Positions 6,686 through 12,552 of a stretch of DNA of 12,552 bases are shown one piece after another (positions within the stretch are counted from its first letter, which is position 1; every line of letters begins with the position of its first letter). Made by a program: the position numbers and the translations under genes. Below the pieces are notes generated by a model. It searched no databases, was not told where the DNA came from, and saw nothing but the letters and a program-made list of their open reading frames with translations. The stretch is from assembly GCA_947627125.1 (NCBI GenBank), contig CANQUY010000043.1:1-12552 (forward strand), read 5' to 3'. This DNA comes from an uncultured Clostridia bacterium. Lineage in GTDB: Bacteria; Bacillota; Clostridia; Christensenellales; Borkfalkiaceae.

Positions 6686-9600
6686 ATGAAGAAGTTCAAA
6701 ATGACCTTGCTCACGCTCGTTGCAATGCTCTGCCTTGTGTTCGGCATGGCGTTCGCAGTTGCCTGCGGCGGCGACGAGGGCGGCAACGAGGGCGAAACGG
6801 AATACTACACCTTGACCCTCACCTACGAAAAATCGCAGGGTACCGTCACGGCAAGCGCAGCGGCGTCCGACAAGGGCTATGTGAAGGATGAGAATGTCAC
6901 GCTCACCGTCACGCCCGCCGAAAACTATGCGGTTGATTCCGTCAAGATCGGCGAAACAGGCCTAAACGCAGGCACGGACGGCAAATATTCCTTCAAGATC
7001 GGCGGCAACACCGCCGTCACGGTCACCTTTAAGGATACGACGCCCGCGGTCACGTATTACACCGTCACGCTCTCCTATGACGAGAGCCAAGGCTCTGTGA
7101 AAAAGAGCGACCCTGCGTCTGAAAACGGCTATGTGAAGGGTGAAACGGTGACGCTCACCGTCACCCCTGCGGCAGACTATGAGGTCGATTCCGTCAAGAT
7201 CGGCGATGCGGCGCTCGACGCGGATGCCGAGGGTAAGTATATCTTTGCCGTCGAGGATAACACCACCGTCACGGTCACCTTCAAAGAGGTCGAAAAAGGA
7301 CCGAGCGAGAACGCGCTCCTTCTCGACGAAGAATATTACGGCACCTATCACGACATGGCGGAAGCGGACAAATCGCCCGACCTCGTCATCAACAAAAACG
7401 GCGTGTTCTGGGGAGAGAATGAAGTTCTCCTCAAAGAGGACATCGACGAAATGGGAAACTATACTGTCACTGTGGGCGACGATACGACGCCCTACGCTTT
7501 CAAATTGAACGACGACGGCACCATTTTCCTCTTCACGTTCGATACTTCCGTTGACCTCACGTTCCTCAAAGAGGGCGTAACGCTCTCCTACTCCGTCACG
7601 GTCACGATTGTCGGCGATGAAACGTGGGGCACGGCGACCCTTTCCCCCGAAAAGACAACATATGAACAGGGAGAACGGGTCACGCTCACCGTGACGCCCG
7701 CTGCGGGCTATCTCGTTGACTATGCAATGGTCGGCATGGATATTGCCTCCTTCGATGATGACGGCAAGTATGAGTTCACGGTCACAATGGACACCGAGAT
7801 CTTTGTCTACTTCAAGAGAGATGTCGTCATTTCCGAGGAATTCCGCGGCGAATGGACGAATATCGCGGACAGCGCAGACAAACTGACGTTCGGCGACAAG
7901 ACCCTCACATGGGCAGGCCACGAGGTCACCGTCGATTCTATCGACGAATACCAATCCTATGATGAAACGACGTTTGAGCCCGTCACGATCGGCCTCACGC
8001 TTTCCCTCACGATCGACGGAAACGATGGCATTCTTGTCACGCTCTTTAACGGTGCGAATGCGTTCAACCTCAGCTGGTTTGAATTCGGCGACACGGGCGT
8101 GATCGATCACACATACTATTTCGTCAAGGGCGACGGCGGGAAGGTCGCAGCAGAAGATCTGGCGGCGGGCAGCTTTACGCAGCTCAACGGCTTCCCCCAT
8201 ATCAAGACTGTAGTCGCCGAGGATGGTTCCCTCACGATTGACGGTCAGGCGGCCAAGGTCTACTACACGGGCGAAAGTTATCTCGTCGTTGTCGGGAACA
8301 CCATCTATTTGGCGGAGATCGTCAATGCAAACCTTTTCACGGTGGAAGAGATCGGCGCGGAAGAGCCCGCAACACTCTTCTTCCTCCGCGATGAGTTCAC
8401 GGTTGCGCCCTATGCGCCCATCGTCGGCGAATGGACGGGCGCAAATGGTGAAAAACTCAATATCGCCGCGGACGGCGCCGTCACCTTGACGGGCGTTGAG
8501 GGCGTGGAGAAAATCACCCTTCTCGCAAGCGACGCCGCTAGCTCCGCTTTCCTTGTGCAGACTGCGGACGGATACGAAGTCGCCGAATTCTACGGTGATT
8601 ACGGCGAGGGGACGTTGAATTATTATCTCATGAGCAACACCCTCTATGTTTCCCTCTCCAAGGCCCCCGAAACGCTCAAGCTCGGTGAAACGTGGCAGAG
8701 CGCATATGCCTACAGCGGTGAAGATTTCTTCCCTCCTTTCCAGAAATTTGTCGTGGACGAAAACGGCCTCGGCTTTGTGAACAGGTTCAACGTTCTCATC
8801 GAGGGCAGCTATGCCTACGGCGCAAAGGCGAGCGAAACGGAGTATGTTCTCATCGTTGTGGACGAATGGGGCACGGCAAGCTTCTACACCTTGAAACTGG
8901 ACGCTGCCGCCAAGACGATCACGGTCGTCGATTCCTACGGCGACGAGTACGTCTATGCGCAGACCACGCTCGAGGTGACCGAGAACTTTAAGGTGACGCT
9001 GGACTTCGACGGGGAACAGGGCAGCGCGACAGTGAACGGCGAAATGGCCGAGAGCGACGGAAAGACCTATTATATTGAGAAGGAAGAGGGCACGGCGTCC
9101 TACACCTTCACCCTCTCCGTGACTGCGAACCCCGGCTTTGCGGTGGATACCGTTACGGTCGGCGGGCAGACGCTCACCGTCAACGAGAACGGCACCTATA
9201 CATTCACGTCGGACGGCACGGACGTCACGGTCACGATCACCTTCAAAGAGGCCGCGCTCGAACCCCTTGTGATTGAGGACGCTGCCCTCCACGGAACCAC
9301 ATGGACGAGCGAATTCACCGATAAAACGCTGACGATCGACGCAGACGGGCACGTGAAATTCGGCGACGATGTTGTCTATTTCCTGGAAGAGATGTATAAC
9401 GGGTATACCGTAAGAATCGGCACGCAGTCATGGACGCTTACGATTGGGGAAGATGAAATGAGCTTATATACCTTCGATTTCAGCGAAGAGTACTACTTCA
9501 CCAAGAGTAACGGGAGCACGGCTACGTCCTATACAGTCACGGTCACCTGCGAAGCCGCCGAGGGCACGTACAGCGAGGAGATGGGCACGGCTTCTGCCGA

Positions 9601-9811
9601 CAAGACGACCTGCAATGCAAACGACACTGTGACGGTCACTGTCACCGTCGAGAGCGGCTATGAGATCGAAACGGTCACCGCAAACGGCGAAACTCTGACC
9701 TTCACGGAGGCGGGCAACGGTACGTTTACCTACACTTACACCGTCACGGAGGACACGGCGATCGTTGTCACCTTTAAGGTCGCGACCTCGCAGGACGCCC
9801 CCGCGGCGTAA
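6686..9811 (+). CDS. Lipoprotein with five InlB/Flg_new-type repeats and four GxW beta modules
   Basis: 1041 residues with a strong AAAGGAG ribosome binding site. The signal peptide MKKFKMTLLTLVAM... ends in AVAC, predicting lipidation of Cys27, followed by a Gly/Glu-rich spacer. Five ~75-90-residue repeats of the 'bacterial repeat' (InlB B-repeat-like) type lie at about 40-116, 124-201, 301-378, 767-853 and 947-1032; the signature is V-T-L-T-V-T-P-A...GY.VD.V..G near the middle and VTVTFK at the end. Between them are four modules marked by G-[TE]-[WY] (Gly219, Gly388, Gly581, Gly870) followed by L-x-I...DG strands. There is no sortase motif, membrane segment or catalytic motif. Such repeats usually form extended surface stalks; a ligand-binding or adhesion role is inferred only. 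The first two repeats are the most alike, implying recent duplication. Confidence 0.93.
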   Translation: MKKFKMTLLTLVAMLCLVFGMAFAVACGGDEGGNEGETEYYTLTLTYEKSQGTVTASAAASDKGYVKDENVTLTVTPAENYAVDSVKIGETGLNAGTDGKYSFKIGGNTAVTVTFKDTTPAVTYYTVTLSYDESQGSVKKSDPASENGYVKGETVTLTVTPAADYEVDSVKIGDAALDADAEGKYIFAVEDNTTVTVTFKEVEKGPSENALLLDEEYYGTYHDMAEADKSPDLVINKNGVFWGENEVLLKEDIDEMGNYTVTVGDDTTPYAFKLNDDGTIFLFTFDTSVDLTFLKEGVTLSYSVTVTIVGDETWGTATLSPEKTTYEQGERVTLTVTPAAGYLVDYAMVGMDIASFDDDGKYEFTVTMDTEIFVYFKRDVVISEEFRGEWTNIADSADKLTFGDKTLTWAGHEVTVDSIDEYQSYDETTFEPVTIGLTLSLTIDGNDGILVTLFNGANAFNLSWFEFGDTGVIDHTYYFVKGDGGKVAAEDLAAGSFTQLNGFPHIKTVVAEDGSLTIDGQAAKVYYTGESYLVVVGNTIYLAEIVNANLFTVEEIGAEEPATLFFLRDEFTVAPYAPIVGEWTGANGEKLNIAADGAVTLTGVEGVEKITLLASDAASSAFLVQTADGYEVAEFYGDYGEGTLNYYLMSNTLYVSLSKAPETLKLGETWQSAYAYSGEDFFPPFQKFVVDENGLGFVNRFNVLIEGSYAYGAKASETEYVLIVVDEWGTASFYTLKLDAAAKTITVVDSYGDEYVYAQTTLEVTENFKVTLDFDGEQGSATVNGEMAESDGKTYYIEKEEGTASYTFTLSVTANPGFAVDTVTVGGQTLTVNENGTYTFTSDGTDVTVTITFKEAALEPLVIEDAALHGTTWTSEFTDKTLTIDADGHVKFGDDVVYFLEEMYNGYTVRIGTQSWTLTIGEDEMSLYTFDFSEEYYFTKSNGSTATSYTVTVTCEAAEGTYSEEMGTASADKTTCNANDTVTVTVTVESGYEIETVTANGETLTFTEAGNGTFTYTYTVTEDTAIVVTFKVATSQDAPAA

Positions 9812-9824
9812 GGGAGGCTTGACC

Positions 9825-9867
9825 GCTCATTCCGACCTTGAGCTTAGCCGAAGGGGAAGGATCCCAT
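9825..9867 (+). repeat. Type C interspersed repeat, diverged copy
   Basis: CTCATTCCGACC ... AGCCGAAGGGGAAGGATCCCAT follows the element at 4138. Here the inner pairing is weakened (ATTCC against GGAT). The element sits 13 bases after the stop codon of the preceding gene. Confidence 0.6.
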
Positions 9868-9888
9868 TGAACCAACGTGAGCAGGTGA

Positions 9889-9952
9889 CGGCGTCATGCT
9901 GAGAACGAGAGTACAACGGAGTCTACGGAGGTTGAACCGAAGCATCTCGCCG
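9889..9952 (+). repeat. Type B interspersed repeat, copy 4
   Basis: CGGCGTCATGCTGAGAAC ... GAACCGAAGCATCTCGCCG. Against the reverse complement of the copy at 6041 it differs at only a handful of loop positions and keeps all stem bases. It is the only type B copy in this orientation. Confidence 0.82.
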
Positions 9953-9970
9953 CATGCATTACGGACAATC

Positions 9971-10037
9971 GCCGCGAGATTCTTCGGGTCAAGTCCTTCT
10001 GACTTCGTTCTTTCTCCGTTTCTCAGAATGACGCGGC
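9971..10037 (-). repeat. Type A interspersed repeat, intermediate form
   Basis: On the - strand it reads GCCGCGTCATTCTGAG ... CGAAGAATCTCGCGGC. It has the type A inner stem (ATTCT/AGAAT) but its own outer stem, GCCGCG/CGCGGC, again fully paired. The loop holds an extra small hairpin AAGTC/GACTT. Confidence 0.8.
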
Positions 10038-10078
10038 GGCACGGGGGTCCGTTGGTCTAATGGGATTCTTCGGTCGCC

Positions 10079-10129
10079 GTCGCGCCGACCTTGGCGCGAC
10101 TGATGGGGCGACATTCAAAAATGCCGCCC
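10079..10129. other. Two adjacent hairpins upstream of the GxW lipoprotein
   Basis: GTCGCGCC (10079-10086) pairs with GGCGCGAC (10093-10100) around GACCTT. Then GGGCG-A-CATT (10106-10115) pairs with AATG-C-CGCCC (10120-10129) around CAAA, with one mismatch. Neither is followed by a T run. They may attenuate or terminate transcription reading through from the upstream gene. Confidence 0.5.
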
Positions 10130-10137
10130 GCAATATC

Positions 10138-10174
10138 GAATAGAAAAGGCACGGTTTTTTCTCCGTGTCTATTC
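10138..10174 (+). promoter_or_regulatory. 5'-leader hairpin immediately before the ribosome binding site
   Basis: GAATAGA (10138-10144) pairs with TCTATTC (10168-10174), and inside it CACGG (10150-10154) pairs with CCGTG (10163-10167) around a T-rich loop, with a bulge on the left arm. It ends 10 bases before AAGGAG (10185-10190), so it could affect ribosome access or mRNA stability. The T run is in the loop, so it is not a standard terminator. No convincing promoter is visible between 9812 and 10190. Confidence 0.5.
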
Positions 10175-10196
10175 ATCAATTTATAAGGAGTTTAAA

Positions 10197-11894
10197 ATGA
10201 AGAAGTTTAAGTTCGCATTGATTGCAATTCTTGCCATGATCATGCTGTTTGCGCTGCCCCTCGCCGCCTGCGGCAACGGCGGAAACGATGACAGCGGGAA
10301 CACCAACGAAAATCCCAACCAAAATCCAAACGAAAATCCCAACGACAAGGATCCCGACGACAAGGATCCCGACGACAAGGATCCCGACGAGGGCGGCGAT
10401 ACCGATCCCATCTGGACGGGCGAATGGAAGAGTTTAGACGGCTCGCTCGGCTTTTCGATCGCGGCGGACGGGGCGAACGTCATCGAGAACGGCGCAAAGA
10501 CGGAGGCCACGATCTCCGCGCCCTCCGATACTTCGCTCACCCTCACCGCAGGTGAAAAGACGTACTCGCTCGGCTGGTATGACGGGGGCATTGCAAGCAA
10601 GATCATGATCCTCACCGAGGGAGGTAAGACCTCCTACTTCATTCCCGCGGCCGCACCCGCTATCGGCGACGATTTCGACGGCACGTGGTATGACCAATAC
10701 GCGCCCAACACCCTCAAAATCGACGCAAAGAGCGGCACGGCGTCCTTCAACGGGGAGGATGCGCTCGCCGTCGTTGACTGCGGCGTCGTGGAAACGTGGG
10801 AGAACAACGACGGTTCCACGGTCAATATCAACCACCAATGCCTCTATCTCATCATGGAGGACGGCGGCGACGTCTATTTCGTCGGTTGGTATAAGGACAG
10901 CACCTCGGCGGGGGAGGAAAACGGCAGGGAGTTCAACTGCCCCACCGTCACGACCCCCGAAGACTGCGAAACGCCGCTCACGTTCCGCTCCTTTATCGAG
11001 CTCTTCGTCGATCCCGACCTCGTTGGGACGTGGAGGAACGTGAAGGGGGACATCAATATCGTCATCGACGGGGACGCCAAGACGGCCACGGTGAACGGGG
11101 CGGCGGCACAGCTCTTCAACAACGGCGGCACCAAGGGTTCGGGCAACCTCATTGTGTACGAAAACGTCGTCTACCGCCTCGAACCCGACCCCGGGTACAA
11201 CTACTATCTCACCCGCGAACGGGTCGTCGAGCTCGGCATGGGACCGAGGGATTACTTCCTCAAGAGCGATCATAACTTCGGCAAAGTGGAGAACACCAAC
11301 CTCAACGGAACGGAGTGGGAGGACATCACGGGGACGCATAAACTCTCGATCGGAACGGACGGGACCGTGACGTTCGACAATGTCGTCTATACCGTCTTTG
11401 TGGCAGAGCTCTTGGATAATCTTTCGTATAAGGTCATCGCCATTTCGGAGAACAATCAGAAAGTGGAGCTCAGCTATGCGTCGGGTTCGCTCACCCTTTC
11501 GGACGGTTTTACCTCGCTCAACTATCTCAAGGTCGAAGAGGGCGGCGGCGAGGATGAAACGGGCTTTTTGGGCCTCACGGTCGGCGCCCATGTGAATGCG
11601 GAGAACAGAAGGGTCGAAGTCACGAAGGACAGCCTCATTATCAAGATGCATTCCTTTGATTTCTACGACGACGAGGACATCACCGTCACGATGGATATGC
11701 TCACCGAAGTGAGCGACCCTCTCTACGGCAGCAGCAAGCACTATACCTTCACCTGGAAGGATTCGGAGGACGTTGAGCACACTGCGCACATTGCCCTCGA
11801 CGTTTCGGTGAAGGGGCTCGGCGAGAGCGAGGCGACGTCCTACAAGTTCATGATCGCCTTCTCCGACTATAACGAGCATTTCTTCAACAAATAA
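10197..11894 (+). CDS. Lipoprotein with tandem-repeat linker and four GxW beta modules
   Basis: 565 residues; AAGGAG lies 6 bases before the ATG. The signal peptide MKKFKFALIAILAM... resembles that of the 6686 gene and ends in LAAC (Cys25 lipidated). Residues ~36-65 are a low-complexity Asn/Asp/Pro linker made of NP and DKDPD repeats. Four modules of roughly 70-85 residues follow, each opening with G-x-W or G-x-x-W: GEW 75-77, GTW 162-164, GTW 277-279 and GTEW 371-374, then L-x-I-x-x-x-x-G-T-x-x-F/V strands. Residues ~455-565 are a separate, more charged C-terminal domain without a recognised family. A lipocalin-like beta fold for the GxW modules is a guess from the pattern. No enzyme motif is seen. 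The gene appears to be co-translated with the next lipoprotein, whose start overlaps its stop. Confidence 0.93.
   Translation: MKKFKFALIAILAMIMLFALPLAACGNGGNDDSGNTNENPNQNPNENPNDKDPDDKDPDDKDPDEGGDTDPIWTGEWKSLDGSLGFSIAADGANVIENGAKTEATISAPSDTSLTLTAGEKTYSLGWYDGGIASKIMILTEGGKTSYFIPAAAPAIGDDFDGTWYDQYAPNTLKIDAKSGTASFNGEDALAVVDCGVVETWENNDGSTVNINHQCLYLIMEDGGDVYFVGWYKDSTSAGEENGREFNCPTVTTPEDCETPLTFRSFIELFVDPDLVGTWRNVKGDINIVIDGDAKTATVNGAAAQLFNNGGTKGSGNLIVYENVVYRLEPDPGYNYYLTRERVVELGMGPRDYFLKSDHNFGKVENTNLNGTEWEDITGTHKLSIGTDGTVTFDNVVYTVFVAELLDNLSYKVIAISENNQKVELSYASGSLTLSDGFTSLNYLKVEEGGGEDETGFLGLTVGAHVNAENRRVEVTKDSLIIKMHSFDFYDDEDITVTMDMLTEVSDPLYGSSKHYTFTWKDSEDVEHTAHIALDVSVKGLGESEATSYKFMIAFSDYNEHFFNK
10305..10340 (+). 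repeat. 12-bp in-frame tandem repeat in the lipoprotein linker
   Basis: Three 12-base units, AACGAAAATCCC, AACCAAAATCCA and AACGAAAATCCC, encode the NENP/NQNP linker. Units 1 and 3 are identical. The 12-bp length keeps the frame if the copy number changes. Confidence 0.85.
10344..10388 (+). repeat. 15-bp perfect in-frame tandem repeat in the lipoprotein linker
   Basis: GACAAGGATCCCGAC occurs three times without a single difference and encodes DKDPD three times. Identity at silent positions indicates recent expansion by slippage rather than selection on the protein alone. Confidence 0.92.
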
Positions 11895-12552
11895 TGATAT
11901 CCATGAAACACTTAAAACGCAACATAACTTTGATATTTTGCGCCATGTTCGCGCTCTCCGCGCTCACCTTTCCCGCGTGCGGAGAAACGGACGCGCCGCC
12001 CGAAGGAGAAACGCCCCCGCAGGGCGAAACCCCTCCGCAGGGCGAGGACCCTCCCAAAGATGACGGGCTGACGGTAAAAATCGGCACATATGATGCGGAA
12101 AAGGGCACAATTTCCCTGTCCGCCCCCCAAAACGGCACGGCGTACGAGGCGAAGGAATCCGTCACCGTCACGGCCGAGCCCAAGGAGGGATTCAACGTCG
12201 CGGCGATCCTTGTCGGCGGCGAGGTCGTTTCCCGTCTTTCTTCCTCCTATACCTTCTTCTATGCGGAGCCCGTCACCGTCAGCGCAGTGTTCGCCCCCTC
12301 GTATGACGCGCCCGACGTGAAGTTTGCCTCTCCCGCCGTCAAGTCCTTCGGTGGGCTCTTTCGGGGCTATTGGGCCTCGGGGAATGGCGAACTCTTTATC
12401 GGCGAAACCCAACTCGTCTACAAGGGCACGGCGGTCGCGGAGGTTCGCCCCCGCAACTCCGGCAGCGAACAGAGCTACAACTTTACGGTCGACGAGGCGG
12501 AGTATTCCATCTCTTGGGCGCGCACGGACTACTCCGTCGGCTTCGTCATCGA
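11894..12552 (+). CDS. Lipoprotein with InlB-like repeat and start of a GxW-type module (3' truncated by window edge)
   Basis: An open frame of 219 codons runs off the right edge. ATG 11894 shares its A with the TAA stop of the preceding gene (TAATG); an in-frame ATG at 11903 is the alternative and gives a more typical signal-peptide start (MKHLKRNITLIF). Neither has a clear ribosome binding site, which favours reinitiation by ribosomes ending the upstream gene. Numbered from 11903, the signal peptide ends in FPAC (Cys26 lipidated). A Pro/Gly/Glu repeat linker follows, then one InlB/Flg_new-like repeat (GTISLSAPQNGTAY...VTVTAEPKEGF...VTVSAVFAPS), then FRGYWASGNGELFIG, which resembles the GxW modules of the two preceding lipoproteins. 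Function unknown; surface-exposed by inference. Confidence 0.88.
   Translation, partial: MISMKHLKRNITLIFCAMFALSALTFPACGETDAPPEGETPPQGETPPQGEDPPKDDGLTVKIGTYDAEKGTISLSAPQNGTAYEAKESVTVTAEPKEGFNVAAILVGGEVVSRLSSSYTFFYAEPVTVSAVFAPSYDAPDVKFASPAVKSFGGLFRGYWASGNGELFIGETQLVYKGTAVAEVRPRNSGSEQSYNFTVDEAEYSISWARTDYSVGFVI
12005..12058 (+). repeat. 18-bp tandem repeat in the Pro-rich lipoprotein linker
   Basis: Three 18-base units encode GETPPQ, GETPPQ and GEDPPK. The units are imperfect at the DNA level (for example ACGCCCCCG against ACCCCTCCG), so this tract looks older than the perfect 15-bp repeat at 10344. Confidence 0.8.

Larger units (their letters stand above)
9861..10066. repeat. Outer inverted repeat enclosing one type B and one type A element
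   Basis: 9861-9877 (ATCCCATTGAACCAACG) and 10050-10066 (CGTTGGTCTAATGGGAT) are reverse complements except for two adjacent bases. Between them lie a type B element (9889-9952) and an inverted type A element (9971-10037). The arrangement is a nested palindrome of about 200 bases that could fold as a multi-branched structure. Confidence 0.7.

Noticed and set aside
6962..9352. 796-codon open frame on the - strand inside the InlB-repeat lipoprotein
   Set aside because: Same codon-aligned shadow effect. The translation is an Arg/Asp/Val-rich mixture mirroring the repeats of the sense protein.
10138..10174. Intrinsic terminator before the 565-residue lipoprotein gene
   Set aside because: The T run lies in the loop rather than after the stem, and the structure abuts the ribosome binding site; a leader hairpin is the better description.
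10434..11879. 481-codon open frame on the - strand inside the 565-residue lipoprotein
   Set aside because: Codon-aligned antisense shadow; the sense strand has a signal peptide, lipobox, ribosome binding site and coherent modules.
1..12552. A known defence, toxin-antitoxin, secretion or biosynthetic gene system
   Set aside because: No nuclease, helicase, methylase, ATPase, synthase or toxin motif was found in any credible frame; the window holds surface lipoproteins and repeats only.

Overview
The window looks like a chromosomal segment from an uncultured Gram-positive, gut-type bacterium of the Clostridia (something like Christensenellales). The basis is lipoprotein signal peptides with a lipobox cysteine, strong AGGAG-type ribosome binding sites, sigma-A-like promoters, BspA-type leucine-rich repeats, CTxxG/CxxC/GH repeats and InlB/Flg_new-type beta repeats. 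The lineage is an inference from style, not from a marker gene. Coding DNA is mostly GC-rich. All genes lie on the + strand; there are no RNA genes, no CRISPR, no transposase and no recognisable metabolic operon.

Layout. (1) 3-4067: 3' part of a very large acidic, Tyr-rich extracytoplasmic protein with a BspA-like LRR island and a compositionally distinct C-terminal beta-repeat tail, closed by a hairpin terminator. (2) 4068-4459: repeat elements, then a near-consensus promoter. (3) 4460-5851: a lipoprotein joining four CxxC repeats, a Cna-B/prealbumin-like domain and a TlpA/thioredoxin-like domain, closed by a 17-bp stem terminator. (4) 5898-6430: a dense cluster of hairpin-forming interspersed repeats, then an AT-rich leader with an extended -10 promoter. 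(5) 6686-9811: a 1041-residue lipoprotein with five InlB-like repeats interleaved with four 'GxW' beta modules. (6) 9812-10196: nested repeats and hairpins. (7) 10197-11894: a 565-residue lipoprotein with Asn/Asp/Pro repeat linkers and four GxW modules. (8) 11894-end: a further lipoprotein, cut by the window edge, whose start overlaps the preceding stop codon (TAATG).

The whole window is therefore a surface-lipoprotein locus. Proteins 3, 4 and 5 draw on the same two module types (InlB-like repeat and GxW beta module) in different combinations, and protein 1 has looser versions, which suggests expansion by duplication and shuffling. Gene 2 is the only one with a recognisable enzymatic fold, a putative thiol-disulfide oxidoreductase. 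Genes 4 and 5 look translationally coupled; genes 1, 2 and 3 appear separately transcribed.

The gaps hold a family of ~65-70-bp imperfect palindromes. Two main versions differ by paired changes in both stems (ATTCT/AGAAT versus ATGCT/AGCAT; CCCCGCG/CGCGGGG versus CGGCG/CGCCG), which is good internal evidence that the folded form matters. I found no known defence, secretion or biosynthetic system; the most unusual items are the repeat family, the module shuffling and the CxxC-repeat/thioredoxin fusion.
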